Source: Enterococcus sp. ZJ1622 (lineage in GTDB: Bacteria; Bacillota; Bacilli; Lactobacillales; Enterococcaceae). Taken from it: 64,000 nucleotides of DNA. Both the position numbers and the translations under genes were made by a program. The notes beneath the pieces were generated by a model. The model saw only the letters and a list, made by a program, of their open reading frames with translations. It made no database searches and was not told where the DNA came from. This document shows, piece after piece, positions 7,808-16,796 of the stretch (the first letter of the stretch is position 1; each line of letters begins with the position of its first letter). The DNA is taken from the NCBI RefSeq assembly GCF_011038845.1, contig NZ_JAAKDW010000004.1:124001-188000 (forward strand), read 5' to 3'.

Positions 7808-8692
7808 TCATTTCACTATATCTGATTCTTCCAATTCAAAGTCCAGTGCGTACATTTCTTCTACACACTGGATCAATTCATAGTTCATCTTGTAATGATG
7901 ATGCGCGCCTAACTGTCGGCAAATAGCCAACGCTTGCTTTACTTTCGATTGCCCCTTTTTGTTTCCTTTGATCATTTCCCAGATCCCATTTAGAAATAAA
8001 AGAAGGTTTCGTTCAAAAAACAGATCTTCTTCCAAATGCACTTCTTTCAGTTTCGAGATATATTTCCAGACTAATCCCCGCTGGTGGTTTTGGATAAAAT
8101 GAATGATCGCATTGACTAGCATTCGAAAAGTCTCTCGTTTTCCTTCCTGACTCGTCTGATACATAGTGATACTGAGCAGTGCTTTATCAAGCAGTAGATC
8201 GATAAAGATCGGATCAAAGGCATACATACAGTTGTTGAACAGAATCAATTCATAATGCGTCCATGTTTGTGCATCGATAAGATATTGATACACTTCATAT
8301 TCTGTCACATCGATTTCTTCTTGCATCAATCGGGCAATCAGCAGTTTGCATAAGCTGACTAAATGTTTTTCTTTTTGCGTCATGTTTTCTTTTGCTTCAC
8401 ATAGTTCGATGATCCGCTGCAATTCGTTCGTATCTCGGCTCATAAATGCCAAGTCCATCTCTTTCATCATCTGCTTGCGTGAAGAGGTATCTGGAGGATA
8501 GTTGAAGATTCGTAATTCCTCATAGCCCATATTCAATCTCTGCAAAAAATAGGTGAGCTTGCTCACTGTCGTATCGGCATGGTTTTTTACAAACCGTTCA
8601 TACACCGACCGGCTGACTTCTTCACCACATAATTCTGCAACGGACATTCCCTTTTGTTTCCTAACATATTCTATAATTTCCCAGACTTCCAT
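7808..8692 (-). CDS. Rgg/GadR/MutR-family transcriptional regulator
   Basis: A 294-aa protein with an N-terminal XRE-type HTH (about residues 5-60: MSVAELCGEEVSRSVYERFVKNHADTTVSKL) followed by a long all-helical region with TPR-like repeats. This is the layout of Rgg/MutR regulators, many of which respond to short peptides. It is encoded just upstream of the T7SS toxin and machinery units on the same strand and is ended by its own terminator. It is therefore the best candidate to read the duplicated 16-bp palindrome, perhaps as an activator. No peptide pheromone gene is evident nearby. The family assignment is fairly safe; the regulon is inference. Confidence 0.75.
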   Translation of the reverse strand: MEVWEIIEYVRKQKGMSVAELCGEEVSRSVYERFVKNHADTTVSKLTYFLQRLNMGYEELRIFNYPPDTSSRKQMMKEMDLAFMSRDTNELQRIIELCEAKENMTQKEKHLVSLCKLLIARLMQEEIDVTEYEVYQYLIDAQTWTHYELILFNNCMYAFDPIFIDLLLDKALLSITMYQTSQEGKRETFRMLVNAIIHFIQNHQRGLVWKYISKLKEVHLEEDLFFERNLLLFLNGIWEMIKGNKKGQSKVKQALAICRQLGAHHHYKMNYELIQCVEEMYALDFELEESDIVK

Positions 8693-9036
8693 ATCATCGA
8701 CTCCTTATGATATTGCTTGCATCATACATCTTGACACCATTTATTCGTACTTTCCAAGCTTGTTTTGATCGCTCCGCCGAATTTCGATTTCGTTAAAAGC
8801 AGACAAACTCTGATAGATGATCCTTTTCACACCACAGGTAAAACAAATCATCTGAGAAACTTACATGTTCTAATCATAGGCATCTATTGTTGTTTTGTCC
8901 TATTTCTTAAAAAAAATTAATCATAACCGTTGTTTTATTTTTAGTAAAAACCACTAATTAAAGAATAATACACACATAAATTATATTATATTTGTTATTT
9001 TAAATATAGCTGATCCCATTTTTTTAGATAAATAGC
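8693..9036. other. AT-rich intergenic region, no gene seen
   Basis: This stretch upstream of the Rgg-like gene shows no supported reading frame. It presumably contains the regulator promoter; I could not fix a convincing -35/-10 pair. Confidence 0.4.
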
Positions 9037-9077
9037 AAAAAAAGGGACTGTGACAAAATCTTGTCATAGCCCCTTTT
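9037..9077 (-). terminator. hairpin terminator downstream of the dehydrogenase gene
   Basis: AAAAGGGACTGTGACAA pairs with TTGTCATAGCCCCTTTT around a four-base loop; the A/T ends would allow termination from either side. The motif TGTGACAA...TTGTCA also appears in hairpins at 11801 and 13738. Confidence 0.65.
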
Positions 9078-9082
9078 CCCGA

Positions 9083-9202
9083 ATAAACGGTGTTCCAGAA
9101 GTAGCTTCTTCGGAAATAAGCCGAAATTTCACAAAAATTTGAGAAGCAATTTTCGTAAATTCCTTCTTATTTCTTGAAGCTGACCACTTCTGTCACAACC
9201 TC
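9083..9202 (-). repeat. ~120-bp intergenic repeat, copy 3 (reverse orientation)
   Basis: The reverse complement begins GAGGTTGTGACA and ends GGAACACCGTTTAT, like the units at 11551-11670 and 11672-11790. It contains an internal inverted repeat (CTTCTTCGGAAATAAG with CTTATTTCTTGAAG). It encodes nothing and looks like a MITE-like or BOX-like element. Confidence 0.6.
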
Positions 9203-9234
9203 TTTTTATCAAAATAGACTGATTTTACTTGCAA

Positions 9235-10284
9235 TCAGTATTTTTTTGTTCCATTGAACGGCCCGCTGATAACGACTTTCCCTAGCATATGACCGGTTTC
9301 GACATCTTTGGTTGCTTGTTTCAGATTTTTTGCGTTGATCCCATCTGAATAGACTTTGCTTAAGGTGGTGCTGACGATACCCTGTTCTGCGAGAGACGCA
9401 ATGAGTGTCAGCGCTTTTCCTTGTGTTTCGATTTCATAGCCATAATCCGTTTTAGCAAACATGTATTCCCAGTCGAAGCTGACTGATTTATTTTTCCAGA
9501 TACCTATATCCAACGGTTCTTGGATCCCTACGATTGTCCCAACATGTCCGAATGGTTTGATAAGATGTTTGATCTGTTCAAAATAACGAGTGATATCAAA
9601 CAATACGGCGATATAATCGACTTGTTCCACTCCTAATTCACGGAAACTTTTACCTAAATCTTGATGGTAGTCAATTGGATGATCTACGCCGGATTTTTTT
9701 AACCATTCGAAGTTTTCTGGGCTTGAAGTCGCATAGATCTCTAGTCCCGCCCAGTGCGCTAGCTGATTCAGGATCGAACCGACTCCACCGGCACCATTGA
9801 TGACTAACAGGCTCTTTTTCTGATTGGCATTTTTTTCTGGGATCAGTCCGAATTTTTCGAATAACAATTCGTATGCCGTCAAAGCAGTCAATGGTAATGC
9901 AGCGGCTTCCTCATCCGTTAAATTTTTCGGAGCCAGTGCAACGATTCGTTCATCTATCAACTGATATTCTTGGTTGCTACCTGCTCTCGTCGTTGTACCT
10001 GCATAAAATACGCGATCACCAACTGAATAATTTTCGACGGCTTCTCCGAGTGCGACGACTTCCCCTACGCCGTCAAAGCCTAAGATACGAAGCTGGTTCC
10101 TTTTTTTCGTATCCTGGCGCAGCTTTGTATCTACCGGATTCACTGATACAGCTTTGACTTTTACTAATAGATCATGCTCGCTTGGTTTCGGCAGTTGTTC
10201 CTTTTCATCTATAAAACTGTGCGCTTCGTCAATAGGCAACCCTTCATAAAAACCGATCACTTTCATCATTTCATTTTCTGCCAT
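9235..10284 (-). CDS. zinc-type alcohol dehydrogenase / quinone oxidoreductase family protein
   Basis: A 349-aa MDR-superfamily oxidoreductase. It has an N-terminal GroES-like domain (SVNPVDTKLRQ, ILGFDGVGEV) and a Rossmann NAD(P)-binding domain with the glycine motif VINGAGGVGS at about residue 160. The zinc-ligand cysteine clusters of true zinc alcohol dehydrogenases are absent, so this is the zinc-independent quinone-oxidoreductase type. Members reduce quinones or enones using NADPH, but the substrate cannot be read from sequence. The ATG has AGGAGG upstream. It is a single-gene unit between terminators. Confidence 0.85.
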   Translation of the reverse strand: MAENEMMKVIGFYEGLPIDEAHSFIDEKEQLPKPSEHDLLVKVKAVSVNPVDTKLRQDTKKRNQLRILGFDGVGEVVALGEAVENYSVGDRVFYAGTTTRAGSNQEYQLIDERIVALAPKNLTDEEAAALPLTALTAYELLFEKFGLIPEKNANQKKSLLVINGAGGVGSILNQLAHWAGLEIYATSSPENFEWLKKSGVDHPIDYHQDLGKSFRELGVEQVDYIAVLFDITRYFEQIKHLIKPFGHVGTIVGIQEPLDIGIWKNKSVSFDWEYMFAKTDYGYEIETQGKALTLIASLAEQGIVSTTLSKVYSDGINAKNLKQATKDVETGHMLGKVVISGPFNGTKKY

Positions 10285-10381
10285 CGTTCTCTTCCTCCTC
10301 CAGTGAATGTGTACATCGATCGAACTTGTCTCTATCTTAAATACGTTCTTACTTAAAGTAAACTATTTGTTCTCGCCACGC

Positions 10382-10411
10382 AAAAAAAGAACCAGCCCGT
10401 CCCCTTGCTGG
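10382..10411 (-). terminator. terminator of the dihydrouridine synthase gene
   Basis: On the minus strand CCAGC pairs with GCTGG around a G-rich loop, followed by TTCTTTTTTT. The stem is short, so strength is uncertain. Confidence 0.55.
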
Positions 10412-10446
10412 ATAACGTGCTGATCCTCAAAAAAAAATGATCATGA

Positions 10447-11421
10447 TCAAAATAATTCGGCATGTTCCTGTTGAAATTCGTCCAATATCCCGCGAACTTC
10501 ATCGGTCGATTTCGTATTCATCAATCGGACACGTAAATCATTGGCACCTGGGAACCCTTTGACATAGATCTTGAAGAATCGATGCAGCCCTGTGATCGAA
10601 CGCGGGATGATCTCGGAATAATGATCCTGTAAGTCCAGCTGCAAGCGAAGCAGACCGATCAATTCTTTTTCTGTGTGTTCTTTCGGCTCTTTTTCAAATG
10701 CATAAGGATTCTTAAAGATGCCTCGTCCGATCATGATCCCATCCACGCCATATTTTTCAGCCAGTTCTTCGCCTGTCTGTCTGTCCGGGATATCCCCATT
10801 GATCGTGAGAAGGGTCTGCGGTGCGATCTGATCACGCAAAGCCTTGATTTTAGGGATGACTTCCCAATGTGCATCTACTTTGCTCATTTCTTTGCGTGTA
10901 CGCAAATGGACAGAAAGATTTGCGATATCTTGCTTCAGCAGATGGCTGATCCAGTTTTCCATCTCAGACATCTCGGTATAGCCGATCCGGGTTTTCACAC
11001 TCACCGGTAGACCGCCTGCTTTCGCTGCTTCGATCAGTTCAGCTGCTACTTCCGGACGAAGGATCAGTCCGCTTCCTTTTCCGCGTTCTGCTACATTAGG
11101 AACAGGGCAGCCCATATTGATATCGATCCCTTTAAAGCCCATTTCTGCCATGGCGATACTCATTTCTTTGAAAAATTCCGGTTTATCACCCCAGATATGA
11201 GCGACCATTGGCTGTTCATCTTCCGTAAATGTCAATCGTCCCCGTACGCTGTCTTTTCCGTCTGGGTGACAAAAACTGTCCGAGTTTGTAAATTCAGTGA
11301 AGAAAACATCTGGCGCTGCCGCATTTTTTACTACATGCCGAAACACAACGTCTGTGACATCTTCCATAGGTGCTAATACAAAAAAAGGCTTTGGCAGCTC
11401 TTTCCAAAAATTTGTTGTCAT
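10447..11421 (-). CDS. dus: tRNA-dihydrouridine synthase
   Basis: About 324 aa. An FMN-binding TIM-barrel of the Dus family: [11 protein letters not shown] at the N-terminus, the catalytic-loop motif [11 protein letters not shown] with the conserved Cys, SVKTRIGY, and the phosphate-binding [15 protein letters not shown]. It reduces uridines in tRNA D-loops. I prefer ATG 11421 ([12 protein letters not shown]...) over the TTG nine codons upstream; GGAGAG lies 13 bases before the ATG. It stands alone, downstream of no obvious partner. The exact Dus subclass is not assigned. Confidence 0.92.
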   Translation of the reverse strand: MTTNFWKELPKPFFVLAPMEDVTDVVFRHVVKNAAAPDVFFTEFTNSDSFCHPDGKDSVRGRLTFTEDEQPMVAHIWGDKPEFFKEMSIAMAEMGFKGIDINMGCPVPNVAERGKGSGLILRPEVAAELIEAAKAGGLPVSVKTRIGYTEMSEMENWISHLLKQDIANLSVHLRTRKEMSKVDAHWEVIPKIKALRDQIAPQTLLTINGDIPDRQTGEELAEKYGVDGIMIGRGIFKNPYAFEKEPKEHTEKELIGLLRLQLDLQDHYSEIIPRSITGLHRFFKIYVKGFPGANDLRVRLMNTKSTDEVRGILDEFQQEHAELF

Positions 11422-11550
11422 GCTATCCGTTACTCTCCATTCTATCAAGCAGTGAAGTCCCGATTTCCCTCAAAAACATTGTCATTATACTAGGAAACAA
11501 AAAAAGAAGCAAAGCGTACTGCTCGAAGACACTTCTTGTTAAGATAAAAA

Positions 11551-11670
11551 GAGGTTGTGAAAAAGCTGTCCTGCATCAAGTAATAAGAACAGCCAAACAA
11601 AAATAGTTCTCCATATTTTTCGTTTGGTTGGGCTTATTACCGCAGATGCAAGCTTTTGAACACCGTGTAT
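11551..11670 (+). repeat. ~120-bp intergenic repeat, copy 1
   Basis: It begins GAGGTTGTGA and ends GAACACCGTGTAT. It carries an internal inverted repeat (AACAGCCAAACAAAAATA with ATATTTTTCGTTTGGTTG). Copy 2 follows directly in tandem. Confidence 0.65.
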
Positions 11671-11671
11671 A

Positions 11672-11790
11672 GAGGTTGTGACAACTACGTTCTGTTTTAA
11701 GGAATAAGGACACTGAACAGAAAATAGCTCCTCATATTTTCTTGTTCAGTGAACTTATTGCCGAGAAGCAGCAGTTGGAACACCGTTTAT
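11672..11790 (+). repeat. ~120-bp intergenic repeat, copy 2
   Basis: It begins GAGGTTGTGACAA and ends GGAACACCGTTTAT. The internal inverted repeat is CACTGAACAGAAAATA with TATTTTCTTGTTCAGTG. Differences within the stems between copies 1 and 2 largely keep pairing, as expected of a structured element. Confidence 0.65.
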
Positions 11791-11800
11791 TCGAAAAAAA

Positions 11801-11832
11801 GAAGCTACGACAAGTCTTTTGTCACAGCTCCC
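11801..11832 (-). terminator. terminator of the ABC-2 operon
   Basis: GAAGCTACGACAA and TTTGTCACAGCTCC form a stem; on the minus strand it is followed by CTTCTTTTTTT. It lies 26 bases past the permease stop. Confidence 0.7.
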
Positions 11833-11857
11833 TCTAAACTATTTTTTCAAAACCTCT

Positions 11858-12628
11858 TTAACTTCTCAATCCTCTTCCCCGATCAATCAGATACCAGCTG
11901 ACGCCGTAAAGGACCAAGATGAAAAGAATGAGGATCGTCAATGAAGTGACGATCGGAACATCGATCGTCCCAAGAAACCCATAGCGGAAACCAGAGATCA
12001 TGTAAACGATCGGATTGACCTTTGAAATAGCTTGCCAGATCGGTGGAAGCATCGAAATCGAATAAAATACCCCACCAAGATATGTCAGAGGCTGCAGTAC
12101 AAATGTCGGCACGATCGACACATCATCATAAGACTGGGCAAAAATCCCGTTTAATAACCCTGCTAATGAAAATAAGATAGCTGTCATCAGCAACGTGATG
12201 ATCACCATGAACCAGGAATAGACATGTAACGGGACGAAAAAGAGAGAAATGATCGTCACCAGTGAACCAACCAAGATACTGCGCCCGACACCGCCAATGA
12301 CGAACCCCCAGATGATCACATGTGTCGGTACAGGAGCTACTAAGATCTCTTCGATGTTTTTCTGGAATTTCTGAGAGAAAAAGGAAGAAGAAACATTGGC
12401 ATAGGAGCTAGTGATCGCAGACATCATGATCAATCCGGGCACGATAAATTCCATATAGGAGAAGCCGCCCATCTCCCCGATCCTTCCTCCGATCATCTTC
12501 CCGAAAATAACAAAATACAGAGAAGTTGTGATCACTGGTGGTACCAGTGTTTGGACCCAGATACGCAGATATCGGTTCGTTTCTTTGATCGCTAAGCTTT
12601 TTAAAGCAGTAAAATACAGGCTAAACAT
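11858..12628 (-). CDS. ABC-2 type transporter permease
   Basis: About 256 aa with six hydrophobic segments and the ABC-2 permease pattern (ETNRYLRIWVQTLVPPVITTSLYFVIFG at the N-terminus, PLTYLGGVFYSISMLPPIWQAISKVNPI in the second half). I place the start at ATG 12628, six bases after GGAGG, rather than the in-frame ATG at 12643 that lies before the ribosome site. The start overlaps the end of the ATPase gene by eight bases. Together they form a two-gene exporter; substrate unknown (drug, lipid or polysaccharide are all possible). Confidence 0.85.
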   Translation of the reverse strand: MFSLYFTALKSLAIKETNRYLRIWVQTLVPPVITTSLYFVIFGKMIGGRIGEMGGFSYMEFIVPGLIMMSAITSSYANVSSSFFSQKFQKNIEEILVAPVPTHVIIWGFVIGGVGRSILVGSLVTIISLFFVPLHVYSWFMVIITLLMTAILFSLAGLLNGIFAQSYDDVSIVPTFVLQPLTYLGGVFYSISMLPPIWQAISKVNPIVYMISGFRYGFLGTIDVPIVTSLTILILFILVLYGVSWYLIDRGRGLRS

Positions 12629-13556
12629 TTTTTTCCTCCACATGATGATTTTCTTCTGTGATTTTCAAGAACAGTTCTTCTAGACGATTGGACTTGTTCC
12701 GCATCGATAAGACTTTGATCCCTTGTTCCGAGAGCTGGTCGAATACCCCGTTCACTCCCTGATCCCGTTCGACCTCTACAGCGATCGTCTGCTCGTCTTC
12801 AAAGGTGCTTTTGTAGCCTTTGATTTCAGGTTTTCGATCGTAAGGAGCCAAGTCGAAGATAAATGTTTCAAATTGCAGTTTCGACAGAAGTTCCTTCATA
12901 CTCGTGTTTTCGATCAGTTCACCAGACTGGATGATCCCGATGTTACGGCAAAGCATCTCTGCTTCTTCTAAATAATGGGTCGTCAATATGATCGTCGTCC
13001 CCTTTTCATTCAGCTCTCGCAGAAACTCCCACATTTCGCGTCTCAACTCGATATCCACACCTGCAGTCGGTTCATCTAAAATCAGTAAACGAGGCTCGTG
13101 CATCAATGCTCGGGCGATCATCAGTCGTCGCTTCATCCCGCCTGAAAGCATTCGTGCGCGTACATTCCGTTTTTCCCACAAGTTGGATTGCTTCAAATAT
13201 TTCTCGCTTCGCTTCAATGCTTCTTTACGAGAAACTCCATAGTAACCCGCTTGGTTGACAACGATCTGCTGGACTGTTTCAAAAGGATTGAAATTGAATT
13301 CTTGCGGTACCAGCCCGATCTGCTGCTTCGCGCGTACTAGATCCTTATCCAGATCATAACCAAAAACGTTCACTTTCCCAGAAGTTTTATTGACCAGAGA
13401 AGTGATGATCCCGATCGTCGTGGATTTCCCAGCACCATTAGGACCCAATAGTGCGTAAAAATCACCTTCTTCTACAGTCAAGTCGATCCCGCGCAGTGCT
13501 TCGACCCCACTGCCGTAGACTTTTTTTAACTTATTTATTTCAAGCGCATTTGCCAT
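12621..13556 (-). CDS. ABC transporter ATP-binding protein (ABC-2 exporter)
   Basis: A 311-aa ATPase. Walker A is LLGPNGAGKST, the signature is LSGGMKRRL, Walker B is LLILDEPTAGVD and the H-loop is LTTHYLEEAE. The C-terminal ~80 residues form the extra domain usual in DrrA/NatA-type exporters. It is the first gene of the two-gene operon and is translationally overlapped with the permease. The upstream region 13557-13737 holds its promoter but no gene. Confidence 0.9.
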   Translation of the reverse strand: MANALEINKLKKVYGSGVEALRGIDLTVEEGDFYALLGPNGAGKSTTIGIITSLVNKTSGKVNVFGYDLDKDLVRAKQQIGLVPQEFNFNPFETVQQIVVNQAGYYGVSRKEALKRSEKYLKQSNLWEKRNVRARMLSGGMKRRLMIARALMHEPRLLILDEPTAGVDIELRREMWEFLRELNEKGTTIILTTHYLEEAEMLCRNIGIIQSGELIENTSMKELLSKLQFETFIFDLAPYDRKPEIKGYKSTFEDEQTIAVEVERDQGVNGVFDQLSEQGIKVLSMRNKSNRLEELFLKITEENHHVEEKNV

Positions 13557-13737
13557 TTACTACCTATCTCCTTATAGACATGATTCTTTATTGTATCATG
13601 GATCGCAGCAGATGAAAAAACAACTTGGCTTCAGCAGAAAATCTCCGATAAAAAGAAAGTCATCGATTGGGCGAAGACGGAGTACTTTTTAGAAAAAACA
13701 AATCGCAGTTCAAGAATTATTATCATAAGTACAACAA

Positions 13738-13771
13738 AAAGGGTGTGACAAAACTCTTGTCACATCCCTTT
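13738..13771. terminator. bidirectional-looking terminator hairpin
   Basis: AAAGGGTGTGACAA pairs with TTGTCACATCCCTTT (one bulged base) around a five-base loop, with A-runs and T-runs on both sides. It lies 20 bases past the MutS-like gene stop on the minus strand. Confidence 0.75.
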
Positions 13772-13790
13772 CTCAAACGAATATTTAAAC

Positions 13791-15449
13791 TCACTTCGTT
13801 TCTCCCAATATATGCCACTGCCGCTTTTCATCAAATGACGCGGCTTCCGTTTTTGCTGTTTCCACTAAAGTATCTGGGTAACCCAAGACTTTCAGCAAAG
13901 CAATCGCATTTCGGGTTCTTGACGGTCCATGTTTCAATTTGAAATCGAAACTGATGCCTTTTTCTGCTGTAACTTGCTCTTCGAAATGGACATTCTCACA
14001 ATGATTCTTCAAAATCTCTGTCAGTTCGATGTCATGTGTCGCTACAAACACTAAAGAAGGATAGTCAGATAACCATTTGACGACTGAGGCTGACGAAGCA
14101 ATCCGTTCGATCGTATTCGTCCCTTTCAAGATCTCATCGATGAAGCAGTAGCAACGTTCTTTTGAAGCCACTTGATCCAGTAGACGTTTGATGGATTTGA
14201 TCTCTGATACAAAGTAACTGTCCCCTTCGAATAGATCATCTTCGATCGCCATGGAAGTCAATACATGTCCAGCTTGCAGTGTAAATTCTTCGGCAACCGC
14301 TGTTTGGATTGTTTGCGCTAGGATACAGCTGATTGCGATACTTTTGACATAGGTGGATTTCCCTGATGCATTCGAGCCGGTCACTAAGGTGTTTTTTTGC
14401 CAATCGACTGGATTGACCACTGCTTCTCGTAATAACGGATGATAAACATCTTTCGCTGTCACACCGCCTTCGGTAAATTCCGGACGGCAAGTGATCGGCA
14501 TATAGGTGCGATAATTCAAAACGGCAGCTGCAACTTCCAGTTCTCCCAGCAGTTCCCACAGTCTGATTGCTTCTTTTGAATGCTTTTCCAACTTGGTGAG
14601 AACGAAATGATACGAAATAAACGGCAGCATGAACATGATATTCACGTATTCGAAAATCAACTCTGCTTCACTTCCGCTTTTCATTCGAAAGGAAAAGCCG
14701 AATTGCGGGATCTTCGCCAACGGTTTTGTGTTTTGCTGTAATTCTTTCTGAAGTGGCGTAGCTAGTTTTGCCAGCTGGTTCGCTGTCGAAACCGTAGAGA
14801 CGAGATAACTCATACTATTCAACTCGGTTTCTAAAGTCTGTTTTTTTATCTGATAATAGATCGTATTGAAAACTAAACTGCCGATCGCCAGATAGATCCC
14901 TATCACTTGTCCCAAAAGAAGCAAGCCTACTCCAAATAAGGGCAGCAAGCCCAATAACGTATACAAAGCGACATGCCCGATTTTCTTGCTCTGTCCATCG
15001 GCGAGATATTGCTTCGCAAAATTATGATCTTTTTTCCCTAAACGTGCAAATTGATATTGGATTTTTTCTCTCAGGTGAGGATTCTCCTGATAAAAAGCAA
15101 TCAGTTTTTCTAACTGCTGGTCTTCACCAAAGTCAAAGCTTCTCAAACGCTGGTATAATGCTTCTGAGCCTACGCTAGAATAGGTGTGGTTGACGCCTTC
15201 GAACACTTCGAACATATCCAGATCATACCAAGTAAGATCGTCGATTTCGCTATCCCAAGAATGGAATCGTTTTTCTGTCAGCCAAGCTTCTTTCAAACTT
15301 TCTTCTTTATCGAACCGAGGCTGGTAAGGAAGCTTCCCCCATTTGTTCCGCACCGTTCGCTTCAACTTTTGTCGTGAGGCAATATCCAAAGCAATCAGTA
15401 AAACAATCGCTGAGAGGATCGCCAAGAGGATAAATTCTTTTGAACTCAT
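13791..15449 (-). CDS. membrane-anchored MutS-family ATPase
   Basis: A 552-aa protein combining an N-terminal membrane helix (residues ~6-25), a second hydrophobic pair at about 180-225 (LLGLLPLFGVGLLLLGQVIGIYLAIGSLVF), a MutS core/lever-like helical segment and a C-terminal MutS ATPase. The ATPase shows Walker A VTGSNASGKST, Walker B-like CFIDEILKGTNT and the signature FVATHDIEL. It lacks the mismatch-binding domain I of MutS and the Smr domain of MutS2, so classical mismatch repair is unlikely. Proteins of this type are known in Firmicutes as MutS-related but have no settled role. It is a single gene with a terminator behind it. Confidence 0.8.
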   Translation of the reverse strand: MSSKEFILLAILSAIVLLIALDIASRQKLKRTVRNKWGKLPYQPRFDKEESLKEAWLTEKRFHSWDSEIDDLTWYDLDMFEVFEGVNHTYSSVGSEALYQRLRSFDFGEDQQLEKLIAFYQENPHLREKIQYQFARLGKKDHNFAKQYLADGQSKKIGHVALYTLLGLLPLFGVGLLLLGQVIGIYLAIGSLVFNTIYYQIKKQTLETELNSMSYLVSTVSTANQLAKLATPLQKELQQNTKPLAKIPQFGFSFRMKSGSEAELIFEYVNIMFMLPFISYHFVLTKLEKHSKEAIRLWELLGELEVAAAVLNYRTYMPITCRPEFTEGGVTAKDVYHPLLREAVVNPVDWQKNTLVTGSNASGKSTYVKSIAISCILAQTIQTAVAEEFTLQAGHVLTSMAIEDDLFEGDSYFVSEIKSIKRLLDQVASKERCYCFIDEILKGTNTIERIASSASVVKWLSDYPSLVFVATHDIELTEILKNHCENVHFEEQVTAEKGISFDFKLKHGPSRTRNAIALLKVLGYPDTLVETAKTEAASFDEKRQWHILGETK

Positions 15450-15554
15450 AACTTTCTCCGTTCATACTACAGGATAATTCTAAGTATATCACTGAACGGA
15501 CATTTGAAAAGGGCTTTCAAAAAAAGCAAGGACACTATTGAAGCAGAGATTTCG

Positions 15555-16331
15555 TCAAATCAAATTCACTGCGTTGTAAATATTGATCGCCAAAACTAGC
15601 AGGATCACTCCTTGAAAAACAAATGTTACTTTTTCAGAAGACAAGAATTTTGAGAGATAGGCCCCCAATACGCCGCCTAAAAGCGCTGCTGGAACAATAT
15701 AAAGCAGCATCGATAAATCAAACTGAGCAAAACCGCTCCCTAGAAAAATCGACACCAGCTTAGCTAGCTGTGAAAAGAAGATCGTACAAATGGAATAAAT
15801 CACTGCTTCTTTGATTTTGAAATGGAACATCAGCATCAGTAGCGATACATTGATCGGACCACCCCCGATCCCCAAAAAACTCGCTAAAAAGCCTAAGATC
15901 AGCCCGCACACAAGATAACTGAAAAATGAAGACAGCTGGAACCCTTTCCAAATATTCCTTGTATAAAGAAAGGCAAAGATCAGCGATGCGATCGTGAGAA
16001 TGATCTGCAGGAATTGGACAGTTGTCTCATCATCAAAAAAACGCAGCAGCTGCTCAAATAGAAGATTCCCCACGATCCCACCTGCGATTGCTCCAGAAGA
16101 GACCCACAACACAATATCAAATCTGATTTTCTGACCGCTCTTCAGCTGACGCACAGTCGAAGAAATAGACATCGTGAATACAGCAACTGTCGAATAAAAC
16201 GAAATAGCCGCAACAGAATGGTAACCGATAAAGTCCAGTACCGGTTTGATGATCACACCACCTCCCATTCCAGAAACCGCCCCGATCGTATTGGCCGCGA
16301 TGATCACCAAAAAGTAAAGAATACCGATCAT
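15555..16331 (-). CDS. TauE/SafE-family membrane permease
   Basis: About 258 aa with seven to eight hydrophobic segments and the two family glycine motifs: GAVSGMGGGVIIKP near the N-terminus and FLGIGGGPINVSLL at mid-protein. The family exports sulfite, sulfonates or other small anions. I use ATG 16331, preceded by GAAGGAGGGATGAA, rather than the ATG nine codons upstream. It lies 43 bases after the broken EIIA gene and could be the last gene of the MurNAc operon or independent; substrate unknown. Confidence 0.85.
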   Translation of the reverse strand: MIGILYFLVIIAANTIGAVSGMGGGVIIKPVLDFIGYHSVAAISFYSTVAVFTMSISSTVRQLKSGQKIRFDIVLWVSSGAIAGGIVGNLLFEQLLRFFDDETTVQFLQIILTIASLIFAFLYTRNIWKGFQLSSFFSYLVCGLILGFLASFLGIGGGPINVSLLMLMFHFKIKEAVIYSICTIFFSQLAKLVSIFLGSGFAQFDLSMLLYIVPAALLGGVLGAYLSKFLSSEKVTFVFQGVILLVLAINIYNAVNLI

Positions 16332-16374
16332 TTCATCCCTCCTTCTACCTAGAAACATATTATCTGCTAAAATT

Positions 16375-16796
16375 CTATTCCTCGTATTCTTCTTCGTCTG
16401 TTTCCTCAGCCAGTACCAGTTTTTCTACTGCATTTCTGCCGACCGTTTCTAGATGGCTAGCTAAGGATGCCGAACTCGTAAGCGGTGAAAGAGCCGCTTC
16501 GATCAGCATCGCCAGATTCAATCCGGAAACGACATTCAGATTCGGATAGCTGCCTAGCTTCATCAAGCCGTATTCCCTGGCGTACCGCCTTTCAGATCGA
16601 TCAAGATCACGATTTCCGTTTGCAGATCGAACGTTGCTAAAACTGCCTCTAATTTATCCATCGTTCCTGAAAGACCGTCATCTTCCTTCATCGAGATGAC
16701 AAAGACATTCTCCATTTCTCCCACGATCATTTTGGCAGAATTCACTGTTTCTGCGGCCATGTTCCCGTGACTCATTACAATCATAACTGGTCTCAT
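16375..16796 (-). pseudogene. PTS mannose-family EIIA component, frameshifted
   Basis: Two frames together make one EIIA-Man domain of about 140 aa. The first (16563-16796) holds the phospho-accepting His motif MIVMSHGNMA and ends DLKGGTPGNTA, then TGA. The second (16375-16566) continues with MKLGSYPNLNVVSGLNLAMLIEA, the conserved EIIA second half. Adding one base at GGCTTGATG, at about 16567, restores a single frame, so a one-base deletion is the simplest explanation. The first frame starts at ATG 16796, overlapping the serine hydrolase stop, with AAGGAGG upstream. The second could still be translated by reinitiation at TTGATG. A real mutation, sequencing error or split functional EIIA cannot be told apart here. 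Confidence 0.75.
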
